From Actinomadura physcomitrii (GTDB lineage Bacteria > Actinomycetota > Actinomycetes > Streptosporangiales > Streptosporangiaceae), in contig NZ_WBMS02000013.1 in the NCBI RefSeq assembly GCF_008923205.2, forward strand, positions 165,589 through 229,588: a stretch of DNA of 64,000 nucleotides, given 5' to 3'. Position numbers and translations under genes: made by a program. The notes beneath the pieces are model-generated. The model worked only from the letters and a program-made list of their open reading frames with translations. It made no database searches and had not been told where the DNA came from. Positions 8,891-16,922 of the stretch are shown in pieces (the first letter of the stretch is position 1; every line of letters starts with the position of its first letter).

Positions 8891-10138
8891 TCAGCCGACA
8901 GGTGAGCGCTGGAAGGAGAGCCTCGCTCGCGGGCCGGTACCAAGGACGATCAGGGTTGCAATGGTCGCTGTGAGGACAAGGAGACCGGCTCTGGTGGCCA
9001 GGTGCTGGGCACCGACGAGGTTGGCGAGCGGCCCGGCGGTCAACATGGTGAGCGGCATGAGTGCGTAGCTGGACACCATGTTCCAGCTGTTGACTCGAAC
9101 CAGGGCCTCGGAAGGGAAGCTGTCCTGCAGGGCGGTCGTCCATAGGACGTAGTAGACGGCTTGCGTCACCCCCGGAACAGTCGCGCTGATGGCGATGACC
9201 TGCCATGATGCTCCGCTGCCCATCGCGAGCATGGGGAGCGACACCGCTGCCGGCAGCGCTGCGGCGGTCAGGATGGTGTGAGCGGGTCGCCACCGCGCTC
9301 CTAGCGTGGCGCCTAGCAACGCACCGAGAGGTTCTCCGGCCCTGATGATTCCCCATGCTCGCGCGTCCCCGTGTCCGTCGGCCATGTAGAGGGGGCCGGC
9401 AACTTCTGTGTAGCAGGCCAAGGCGGTGATGATCGCCGTGTACTGCAACGTCATGATCCAGACCCATGGGCGCTCGCCGAAGTGACGCCACCCGTCGCGG
9501 AGATCGCGTAGCGGCCCGGTGGCGATCCTCTTTGAGCGACCGGTGGTGAGGCGACTGAGAAGGAAGGCACTGATGGCGCAGAGGAGTCCCCTGGCCGAGG
9601 CCGCCCACGCCGGGCCGATCGTGGCGACGACCACTCCGGACGACGCCAGGCCGATGAGCAGGCCGACCGACTGTGTCTGGTTGATGAGGGCGTTGCCGGC
9701 CGGCCGGTCTCGTGAGGTCAGCAGGTCGGCCACGAGGCCCGGAAGCGTGGGGAGGTAGAGGGCTGTGGCGGTCCCTCCCACAGCGGCGAGCGTGCACAGC
9801 AGCGGCAACGATGTCCCGTGCGCGGCCAAGGCGGCACCGATGGCAAGCCATGAAGCGCATGTGAGGGCTTCGGCTCCGGCGAGGACCTTGTGTCGGCGGA
9901 ATCGGTCTCCGATCACGCCCCCGCAGATCATGAGCAGCGCGGGGAAGGCGTTGCTGGCCAAGACGAGGGACAGGCCGCCGGCGCCGTAGCCTTCTCGCAT
10001 GGTGCCCCAGGCCAGGGCGAGCTGCCCGAAGCCGATGCTGGAGCAGGAGACCAAGTGCGCGGCGAACAGGCCGGCAACGGATTGGTCGCGCAGAAGGGCC
10101 AGCGGCGAGCAGATCCCGGTGATGAGTGGTTTGTTCAT
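8891..10138 (-). CDS. MFS transporter, probable exporter
   Basis: The protein has 415 residues with about twelve hydrophobic segments and the loop GDRFRRHK after the second, a typical MFS motif between helices 2 and 3. Overall it resembles the MFS_3/enterobactin-exporter-like group. The ATG overlaps the peptidase stop (ATGA), so the two proteins are made together. Pairing with an S9 peptidase and two LuxR regulators suggests export of, or resistance to, a peptide or peptide-like compound. The substrate is unknown. Confidence 0.8.
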   Translation of the reverse strand: MNKPLITGICSPLALLRDQSVAGLFAAHLVSCSSIGFGQLALAWGTMREGYGAGGLSLVLASNAFPALLMICGGVIGDRFRRHKVLAGAEALTCASWLAIGAALAAHGTSLPLLCTLAAVGGTATALYLPTLPGLVADLLTSRDRPAGNALINQTQSVGLLIGLASSGVVVATIGPAWAASARGLLCAISAFLLSRLTTGRSKRIATGPLRDLRDGWRHFGERPWVWIMTLQYTAIITALACYTEVAGPLYMADGHGDARAWGIIRAGEPLGALLGATLGARWRPAHTILTAAALPAAVSLPMLAMGSGASWQVIAISATVPGVTQAVYYVLWTTALQDSFPSEALVRVNSWNMVSSYALMPLTMLTAGPLANLVGAQHLATRAGLLVLTATIATLIVLGTGPRARLSFQRSPVG

Positions 10139-11934
10139 CTGTCGCCGATCAAGTGCTTGACGATGAACTGCGCGATGTCGCCGTAGGCCTTCAGTTCGTT
10201 CTTGCGGTTCGTGAAGCCGTGGCCCTCGTCGGAATAGATGTCGTAGCGCACGTTGACGCCACGGTCACGCAGCCGATCGACGATCTGGTCGGACTCGTTC
10301 TGCGGCACCCGTGGGTCATGCGCGCCCTGGATGACCAGCAGGGGCGCGGTGATGGCTTCCGCGTAGGTCACTGGCGAGCGTCGGGTGAGGTGATCGGCAT
10401 CGGTTTCGGGGTCGCCGAGCACGGCCGCCACGATGCTCTTCCACGTGGGAGGGCAGGCCTGCGCGAGGGTGACCAGGTTGGTAGGGCCGCAGAAGGAGAC
10501 GCCTGCGGCCCACTGGTAGGGCAGCCGAGAGAGACAGGAAAGGGCCGCGAATCCGCCATAGGAACCGCCCATCACCGCGATGCGGTCGTGATCGAGACCA
10601 GGCGTGGCTTGGATCTGGCGCACCGCGTGGTCGAGATCCTCGAGGTCGACGCCCCCCCAGTCGCGGTAGATGAGCTTCTGATAGGTGAGCCCGTACCCGG
10701 TGGAGCCGGCGATGTTGGGGGCCACGATCGCAATGCCCTGGTCGAGCAGGTGCTGGTACAGGCCCGAGTAGGCGTAGATGGGACGTTCCTGGGCCTCGGG
10801 TCCGCCATGGATGGACAGCAGGACGGGATGGGGTCCTGGCGAGTGCGGACGGTAGAGGAAAGCGCGGACCTGGCGTCCATTCGCGGACGGATAGGTGATC
10901 GACTCCGGCTCCACCGGCTGTACAGCGCGCATGGCCGGCGGGCGGCTGTCAGTGAGGTACCTGAAGCCTCCTGCCATGTCGAGGACACCGATCTCACTGG
11001 GCCGGGTCGCCGAGTCGATCCGCAGGACGATCTGCTCGGCATCAGGCGTGAGGCTGAGCGCGTCGACGACTCCCTGAGGGATCCCAGGAAGGAGCAGTGG
11101 GGCGCCGTTCTTGGTGGCCTGCAGTGCGGAACGTCCATCCTCGTTACGTGACCACACGAGAGTTTCGCCGGCAGCCTCGAGAAGTTCCACATCCCAGTCG
11201 TCGGTGGTGAGGCGCCGCAGCCCGGCATCGTCGATGGAGTATCGGCCGATCGAGGTGAACTCCCCCCACACGTCGGTGCAGAGATAGAAGGCACTGGAGT
11301 CCGGTGCCCAAGGGCCCGGGGCAAACAGACCGTGGCCGTACTCCACGGTGACGCAGACGGGCTCGGCTCCGGGGCCGGCGACGTCGATCAGATAGGCGGC
11401 CACATCGGTGTTCGATCGCGCTCCGGTCGCAGAAAGCCATCGCCCGGACGGCGACAACCGCACCGGCGCGAAGATCACTCCCGCGGGCGGGACGATGCGG
11501 CGTTCTGAGCCGTCGGACAGATCGCGGATGAGGATGTCCTGGACGGCGCGGTCCCGGTCGTTGGCTCCGTAGATCAGGAAGCGGCCCTCCGCGTCGAAGG
11601 GGTCGTCGGCCAGCACACGCTGGCAGTCCGGCCCCGAACTGACCTCCTCGGGATCTCCCCCGCCGGCGGCGACCTGGTAGATCCTGTACTGCTCGTCGCC
11701 GTTGCGGTCGGCGGTGAAGACCAGGCTGCCGCCGTCCGGCGTCCACGCGATCTGCCACACCGACCGCTCGTCCAGCCCGGCCACCCTGCGGGCGGCGCCC
11801 CCGGCGACCGGGATCGTCCACAGGTCGAAGGACCCGGTGACATTGCTGGAGTAGGCGATGGTCGTCCCGTCCGGCGAGAGCGCCAAGTGCCGCCGGAAGC
11901 GCTCTTCGGGCACGAAGTCCAGGTATTCGGGCAT
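10135..11934 (-). CDS. S9 family prolyl oligopeptidase-like serine peptidase
   Basis: The protein has 599 residues. Residues about 1-330 form a WD40/TolB-like beta-propeller (repeated SPDGTTIAYSS, TPDGGSLVFTAD). Residues about 350-599 are the alpha/beta-hydrolase peptidase domain. The catalytic triad is visible: Ser458 in GGSYGGF, an Asp in QGAHDPRVP and a His in DEGHGF. Such enzymes cut short peptides, often after Pro or acyl-modified residues, and some mature secreted peptides. There is no signal peptide, so it acts in the cytoplasm. It lies 22 bases downstream of LuxR paralogue 2 and is coupled to the exporter. Confidence 0.88.
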   Translation of the reverse strand: MPEYLDFVPEERFRRHLALSPDGTTIAYSSNVTGSFDLWTIPVAGGAARRVAGLDERSVWQIAWTPDGGSLVFTADRNGDEQYRIYQVAAGGGDPEEVSSGPDCQRVLADDPFDAEGRFLIYGANDRDRAVQDILIRDLSDGSERRIVPPAGVIFAPVRLSPSGRWLSATGARSNTDVAAYLIDVAGPGAEPVCVTVEYGHGLFAPGPWAPDSSAFYLCTDVWGEFTSIGRYSIDDAGLRRLTTDDWDVELLEAAGETLVWSRNEDGRSALQATKNGAPLLLPGIPQGVVDALSLTPDAEQIVLRIDSATRPSEIGVLDMAGGFRYLTDSRPPAMRAVQPVEPESITYPSANGRQVRAFLYRPHSPGPHPVLLSIHGGPEAQERPIYAYSGLYQHLLDQGIAIVAPNIAGSTGYGLTYQKLIYRDWGGVDLEDLDHAVRQIQATPGLDHDRIAVMGGSYGGFAALSCLSRLPYQWAAGVSFCGPTNLVTLAQACPPTWKSIVAAVLGDPETDADHLTRRSPVTYAEAITAPLLVIQGAHDPRVPQNESDQIVDRLRDRGVNVRYDIYSDEGHGFTNRKNELKAYGDIAQFIVKHLIGDR

Positions 11935-11956
11935 GGGGCGCTCCAGGTTGGGGTTT

Positions 11957-12955
11957 CTAGATCCAGCCGCGGCGGGCTGCAGCGGCGCCGATCGCGACGC
12001 GGCTGGAGACGCCGAGGTACTCGCGGATCGTGCGGATGTACCGTTCGGTGCTCTTGGCGTTCACACCGAGTTCCCGCGAGATCCGCGCATCGGTCAGTCC
12101 CTCGGCCAGCAACTTCAAGATGTCCATGTGGACCTGCTTGAGCGGCATCTCCGGTTCCGCGGCTCCGAAAGGGATCGCCCGTTCCCACAGCAACTCGAAG
12201 TACTCGCGCAGCGCGCCGACGATGACCGGAGCGCGAACGAGCAGCGCACCCGACAGGCCCGTCGGTGTGAGGGGGAGCAGCGCGACCGCTTCATCGGCCA
12301 ACTTCATCTTCATGCCGATCTTCGGCAGGATCCGGGCTTCCTCACCCGCCTCGACGTGGATCTGCATGATCTTGAACCCGACCGGATGCTCGGCGCAGGA
12401 GGCCTGGTAGATGTTCCGGCACCTGACCTTGCCCTCGAAGGCGGGCGGCGGCGGCATGCTGACCAGCTTCTCCAGCGGCCGCTCCAAGGCGAAGTTCTCA
12501 AGGACGAGCCACTCCCGGCGGGCCGTGCCGAGCAGCGCCCGCGACGTGTCGGTGATCTGGCGCCCCTCGGTGAGGATCCGCACCAGCCGGTCCGCTTCTG
12601 CTTGCAGGATGCCGGGGAATGGGTGTGTCGCCGCCATGCGGCGTTGACCGTCCAGCAGCCGCTCGTGAGCCGCCACCAGCTTGCGGGACAGAGCCGCGAG
12701 CGCTCCCTGCAAAGCCAGGTCGGGAGCGGTGGCCACCAGCCGTGGCGACAGCGTCAGCCCCGAGGGCAACGCATACGCCATCCCCGCCCCGACCAAGGCG
12801 TCCACCACATCCTGGCCGCCGAGCAGGTCCGGCGCCTCGGAACTCTGGCAGCCGTCTCGTTCGAGCAGTTGCTTGTAGGGGGTGAGCAACTCGTCGAGAA
12901 CGATGCCCTGAAGGAGCCTTGCCGCATCATCCACGTCCTCAGCGCTCACCGTCAC
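11957..12955 (-). CDS. LuxR-family transcriptional regulator (paralogue 2)
   Basis: The protein has 332 residues and leads the operon LuxR-S9-MFS-LuxR. The C-terminal LuxR helix-turn-helix reads VHMDILKLLAEGLTDARIS and NAKSTERYIRTIREYLGV. The stretch VIVGALREYFELLWERAIPF is shared with paralogue 1. The N-terminal region (EDVDDAARLLQGIVLDELLTPYKQLL) also matches the other copy in pattern. It has no receiver domain. Two related regulators bracketing a peptidase and an exporter suggest response to a ligand handled by the pair. A divergent promoter region (12956-13215) separates it from the gene at 13216. Confidence 0.84.
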   Translation of the reverse strand: MTVSAEDVDDAARLLQGIVLDELLTPYKQLLERDGCQSSEAPDLLGGQDVVDALVGAGMAYALPSGLTLSPRLVATAPDLALQGALAALSRKLVAAHERLLDGQRRMAATHPFPGILQAEADRLVRILTEGRQITDTSRALLGTARREWLVLENFALERPLEKLVSMPPPPAFEGKVRCRNIYQASCAEHPVGFKIMQIHVEAGEEARILPKIGMKMKLADEAVALLPLTPTGLSGALLVRAPVIVGALREYFELLWERAIPFGAAEPEMPLKQVHMDILKLLAEGLTDARISRELGVNAKSTERYIRTIREYLGVSSRVAIGAAAARRGWI

Positions 12956-13215
12956 CTCCAGTCACAGAGAGTATCGATGCGATCAAAGTTCGTCACCGGG
13001 TTCGGTGAGTGGTTCCCCGCAATGACGAGAAGTCGTCACCCGCAGGCACAGCCCCGTGCAGCCTTCAGGAACCACGCCACCAGCCAATTCCGGCGCCCCC
13101 GGGCCACAGCTGCAGCTGATCACTTACCGCCATCAAGCGTTTCGATCAGTGTCCTGCCCTGGCGCGAACCGCTTTGATCAACGCGCCCCAACACCAATCG
13201 ACCTTAGGAGGTCAC

Positions 13216-13818
13216 ATGAACTGCAGGCCAAAGACCGTCAACCTCCGGCGCCTCGCCAGCCACCCCGCTCGGCGACTCGGCCGGCTGCTCTCCGCCGGGC
13301 GACCCGCACGTCCGTTGATGGCTCGCGCCTTCGGCCACCCGCAGGGCGTCGGCCTCCTCGGCCCGGGGACGGACGGCCTGCTCCGCACCCTGTTCGTTGA
13401 TGCGGTGGTCGATCGGTCAAGAACCACCGAGGTCGTTCTCACGCACACCGACCTGGAGCGCCTCTTCCCCGAAGACATCGACCAGTTCCTCGTGGAGCAC
13501 TACGACTCCGGCCTTAACGTGACGGCGACCCTCGAAGATGCCATCGAGCGTCTCGAAGATCGAGCGGCGAACTGGAACTCGCACGAAACCGCAACGCGGT
13601 CGCCGATCCTGTGGCTGGCCGCTCCAGGCGAGGATGCCGACGTCGTCCACGACACACTGTGCTCTCTGGACGGCGCGGACATCATCGCGATCTTCAGAGG
13701 CGCCTGGCCATACGGCCCGACACACCTCGTCGACGCCGACGGCCCAAGACAGGTCCCCAGCCAACTCGAACTGCTGTCTGCTTCCGAAGCGATCGGCAAA
13801 CTCACCGCTAGCCCCTGA
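13216..13818 (+). CDS. Hypothetical protein, resembles a segment of large BTAD/LysM-type regulators
   Basis: The protein has 200 residues. The ATG at 13216 follows AGGAGG five bases upstream, which decides the start over the longer frame at 13174. The segment GVGLLGPGTDGLLRTLFVDA, followed by a strand ending TEVVLTHTDLERLFP, resembles a conserved stretch in large actinobacterial BTAD/LysM membrane-linked regulators. Here it stands alone, without a DNA-binding domain or membrane helices. A later part, SPILWLAAPGEDADVVHDTL, is also reminiscent of those proteins. It is divergent from the LuxR-peptidase operon. The role is unknown; the family link is from memory. Confidence 0.6.
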   Translation: MNCRPKTVNLRRLASHPARRLGRLLSAGRPARPLMARAFGHPQGVGLLGPGTDGLLRTLFVDAVVDRSRTTEVVLTHTDLERLFPEDIDQFLVEHYDSGLNVTATLEDAIERLEDRAANWNSHETATRSPILWLAAPGEDADVVHDTLCSLDGADIIAIFRGAWPYGPTHLVDADGPRQVPSQLELLSASEAIGKLTASP

Positions 13819-13895
13819 CGAGGATGCCGCATTGACCGTCGGCCTGTTGGGTGCTCTCATCAAGGGGGTCGCTGCCCGCGCTCATTCATACTGTC

Positions 13896-13924
13896 CGGAC
13901 GGCCCATCCCCGCTGGGCCGTCCG
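13896..13924. terminator. Bidirectional terminator between convergent genes
   Basis: A perfect 11-base stem, CGGACGGCCCA ... TGGGCCGTCCG, with a 7-base loop lies between the convergent genes ending at 13818 (+) and 14021 (-). The stem is GC-only at its base, as usual for actinomycete terminators, and lacks a long T run. Confidence 0.75.
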
Positions 13925-14020
13925 TCAGTCACGAGTCTGCTGCCGACGCTGTGGCAGACCGTCGCAAACTTTCCGGTCTCGGCGCCGACACAGGGGTGGC
14001 AGTGCCAGGGCGGCGGGCGT

Positions 14021-15055
14021 TCATTCGATCTCGTCGATGAGTCCCCAAGTCTTGGCTGTCTGCACATCGAGGGGCCGTCCGGACAGCGCCATAAACATCG
14101 TCCGCCACCGGCCGATGCGGCGCGGGACGCTCACAGTACCCCCGGCCCCGGGAATCAGGCCCATCGAGACCTCGGGCAGCCGGAACGTCGCGCCGGGCGC
14201 GGCGACCACCCGCCCGGCGAATGCCGGCAACTCGATTCCGGCGCCCACGCAATGACCGTTCAGCCGCGCCTCGACCCGGTCGGAGAGTTGGTGCAGCAAC
14301 CGCCCGGCGCCGCCGAACGTGCGCACGAAATGCGCTGTCGTGAGGTCGGGGGCGGTACCGAACTCGTCGAGATCACCGCCCGCGGAGAAGGACGGTCCCC
14401 CGCCGGTGAGCACGACCTGCTCCACGCTGTCGTCCAGCGCGGCGATCTGCAACGCCTCGACGAGCGAATCCCGCACTAAGCGACCGTAGGCATTGCGGCG
14501 TTCCGGCCTGTTCAGTGTGATCAGCAACCGCCCGGCGGCGCGCTCGACCAGCACGGGCTCCGCTGCGGGCGGCGGCAAAGGCCGCGTCCCTCGCTCATCC
14601 AGCCAGCTCGCGAACTCCGAACCGCCGAGCAGGGTGGAGTAGGCGAACGACTCCAGGTGGAGCCCGGCCGTCACATCCTCGCCGCCCGCCCTCAGCACCT
14701 CCGCAAGCACAACCGCGGCCTGCGGGTTCGCCGACGCGGCGGCACGCAGCAGGGCGGCTTCGGACGCGGGCTCCTCACAGCCGACAAACTCCCGGCCGCT
14801 CGACGCACCCTTGGGCACCAAGGTCACGTCCAGTGCTCGCGCCAGTTCCCTGGCGGGCCCAGTGACCGGCCCGCTCGCGAAACCGACCATGACCCGGTCG
14901 ATCGTGCGCGCACTGGCGAGGGCCCGGCCCGCGTCGTCTACCTGGTCGTCCAGGTCGATCGTCAAGAGCGGTTGGACTACCTGGCCGTCCTCGTCGAGAA
15001 GGGGGTCTCTGCCAGCGCCACCCACGAGCGCGGATGCCGTCACCGATGCGGTCAT
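14021..15055 (-). CDS. Enoyl-CoA hydratase/isomerase family protein with extra N-terminal part
   Basis: The protein has 344 residues, longer than the usual ~260. The C-terminal ~185 residues are a crotonase domain: LNRPERRNAYGRLVR, oxyanion-hole segment GGGPSFSAGGDLDEFG and FRLPEVSMGLIPGAGGT, which keeps one of the two catalytic Glu; the second position reads Met/Phe. The first ~165 residues resemble the C-terminal half of another crotonase (for example DVTAGLHLESFAYSTLLGGSE), so this may be a fused or permuted enzyme. It acts on a CoA thioester. Its neighbours across the gap are a CoA-transferase and an amidohydrolase. Confidence 0.75.
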   Translation of the reverse strand: MTASVTASALVGGAGRDPLLDEDGQVVQPLLTIDLDDQVDDAGRALASARTIDRVMVGFASGPVTGPARELARALDVTLVPKGASSGREFVGCEEPASEAALLRAAASANPQAAVVLAEVLRAGGEDVTAGLHLESFAYSTLLGGSEFASWLDERGTRPLPPPAAEPVLVERAAGRLLITLNRPERRNAYGRLVRDSLVEALQIAALDDSVEQVVLTGGGPSFSAGGDLDEFGTAPDLTTAHFVRTFGGAGRLLHQLSDRVEARLNGHCVGAGIELPAFAGRVVAAPGATFRLPEVSMGLIPGAGGTVSVPRRIGRWRTMFMALSGRPLDVQTAKTWGLIDEIE

Positions 15056-15375
15056 AACTGTGGCAGCCTATACGCAGGTTGTTGAGGCTCCTGCTGATGC
15101 GTGGGGTCGAGCGGGCCTCGCCTAGTGCAGCGGCGAGTGCGGCGACCGACGCGCTCGAGGAGACGCTGGCGTAATTGGAGGTGACCTCGTATCCCCTCGC
15201 CATACGCCGGTTGGGCACCGGGTCTGAGCCGTCTACTCCGGCCTGTCCACTGCCGATGATGTCGCGAGCCGTACTCGCACACCATTGTTTCGTTGTGTGT
15301 GGAGTTCCGATTGCTCTCGACTACGGCCCGATCAGCTGGGTCAGGGCCGTCGGTCGCTTCTCCGCTACGATCCTG
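15056..15375. other. Gap of about 320 bases without a supported gene
   Basis: The stretch lies between the minus-strand crotonase and a broken TetR fragment. A minus-strand frame near 15060-15218 has an Ala/Ser-rich stretch that reads like protein (YEVTSNYASVSSSASVAALA) but has no recognisable family and no clean start. It may be the remains of a gene upstream of the crotonase. No RNA gene or repeat is seen. Confidence 0.35.
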
Positions 15376-15600
15376 ATGGTGGACGGGAGTGCGTCACCCC
15401 CGGTGACCGAGATGCAGGACGCCCGCAGTCGACTCAGCACCCGAAACGCCAGGAATTGGAGGGTGCTGCTCGACACGGCAGAGACTCTCCTGTTCGAGGA
15501 GGGCTTCGCCGAGCGGGGTCCGCAGCAGACGCTCGCAACCTCCTCACCTGCCCCTCCAGTGTGCTCTATGCCTTCAGGACGGATTCGGCCTTGTTGACGT
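15376..15600 (+). pseudogene. Truncated and frameshifted TetR-family regulator
   Basis: From the ATG at 15376, the frame reads a TetR-like first helix, NWRVLLDTAETLLFEEGFAE. About ten codons later the match continues in another frame as the recognition-helix region (ARNLLTCPSSVLYAFRT). After that all TetR likeness stops and the next gene begins at 15653. So only the DNA-binding domain survives, with at least one frameshift and no ligand-binding domain. It probably once controlled the CoA-transferase genes that follow. Confidence 0.6.
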
Positions 15601-15652
15601 TGACCTTGGAGCCCATGCGCGGACGCAGCGGCGGCGCCTCGGGCCGGCGCCG

Positions 15653-16906
15653 ATGAGCGGCACGCCGCAGGCCGCGGGTGCGGCGTCGGACGTGGGTGTG
15701 GCGGCGGCGTGGGCCGCGAGCGGCGCGATGGTGCTGTCGGGGCATCCGGACGGCCCGCCCCTTCTGCCTCCCGGCCGCGCCGCGCACGTCGCTCGGGAGC
15801 TGGCCGAACGATTCGCCGGCTCCACAGGGGCTCCTCGCCTGGATGGCGCGCGCTTGCTGGCCGAGCGCGCCGCCTGCACAGGTCACGTGCGGCGTGGACG
15901 GGTGTCGGCCGGCGGTGCGTCCCGGCTACTTCCCACAGCGGACGGCTGGGCCGCGGTGTCGTGTGCCCGTCCCGACGACCCGGCGCTCCTCGGCGCGCTC
16001 GCCAGCGCCGACGTCCGCGACGATCCGTGGCCGGTGCTCTCCGCCTGGCTCCGCGGGCACACCGGCGCCGAACTCGCCGGGCGCGCCGAACTGCTCGGCA
16101 TCGCGGCCGGGCCGGTGCGCGCACAGGCACCGCCCTCACACGTCCCAGCGCCAGCGGCGCCCCGTCCTGTGAAGGACGCACTGGTCGTTGACTTCAGCGC
16201 GCTATGGGCCGGCCCTCTCTGCGCGCACCTCCTCAGCCTGGCGGGCGCACGCGTCGTCAAGGTCGAGACGCCCACCCGCCCGGACGGCGCCCGGTACGGC
16301 GACCCCGGCTTCTACCGGCTCCTGCACGCCGGGCACCGCTCCGTCGTACTCGACCCGGCGACCACGGCCGGCCGCAACGCGATGGCGGCTCTCGTGGACG
16401 CCGCCGACATCATCATCGAGGCGTCCCGCCCGCGCGCCCTGGCCCGTTTCGGCCTCGACGCCGACGCCGCTGTCGCCACCGGGACCGTCTGGGTCTCGAT
16501 CACCGCGAACGGCCGCTCTTCCGAGCGCGTCGGCTTCGGCGACGACGTGGCCGCGGGTGCCGGACTGGTCTGCCGCGACCCGGACCTGTCCCCCCTGTTC
16601 TGCGGCGACGCCGTCGCTGATCCGCTGACCGGCCTCACCGCGGCCGTGCTGGCCGCATCCGCACCGCCCGGACGCGGCGTCCTGTGGGACGTGTCGATGA
16701 CCGATGTCGTCGCAGCGACCCTTGAGCCGGGTCCGCCGCTCCCCAGCACACCGGCCGCCCGCCGCGGTGACGGGTGGGCCATCGAAACCGGAGTCGGCCT
16801 GGTTCCCGTCGCTTCTCCGGAGCGCCGCGAACCCGGCGGTGATGCGCCGGCCATGGGCGCCGACACGGGCGAGGTGCTCCGGAGCCTGGGGATCCCCCTC
16901 CCATGA
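15653..16906 (+). CDS. Type III CoA-transferase (CaiB/BaiF family), permuted layout
   Basis: The protein has 417 residues. The part that normally opens these enzymes (DALVVDFSALWAGPLCAHLL, then ARVVKVETPTRPDG) is found only from residue about 175; residues 1-165 look like the usual C-terminal lobe (WPVLSAWLRGHTGAEL, GIAAGPVRA). The protein therefore reads as a circularly permuted member. The nucleophile region appears near the end as WDVSMTDVVAATL. It would move CoA between acyl groups. It is the first gene of a pair with the amidohydrolase 16 bases downstream. Confidence 0.78.
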   Translation: MSGTPQAAGAASDVGVAAAWAASGAMVLSGHPDGPPLLPPGRAAHVARELAERFAGSTGAPRLDGARLLAERAACTGHVRRGRVSAGGASRLLPTADGWAAVSCARPDDPALLGALASADVRDDPWPVLSAWLRGHTGAELAGRAELLGIAAGPVRAQAPPSHVPAPAAPRPVKDALVVDFSALWAGPLCAHLLSLAGARVVKVETPTRPDGARYGDPGFYRLLHAGHRSVVLDPATTAGRNAMAALVDAADIIIEASRPRALARFGLDADAAVATGTVWVSITANGRSSERVGFGDDVAAGAGLVCRDPDLSPLFCGDAVADPLTGLTAAVLAASAPPGRGVLWDVSMTDVVAATLEPGPPLPSTPAARRGDGWAIETGVGLVPVASPERREPGGDAPAMGADTGEVLRSLGIPLP

Positions 16907-16922
16907 ATCCGCGGACACTCGG

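Noticed and set aside
7851..13818. Lanthipeptide or other RiPP cluster
   Set aside because: A peptidase, exporter and regulators are present, but no precursor peptide or modifying enzyme could be found on either strand.
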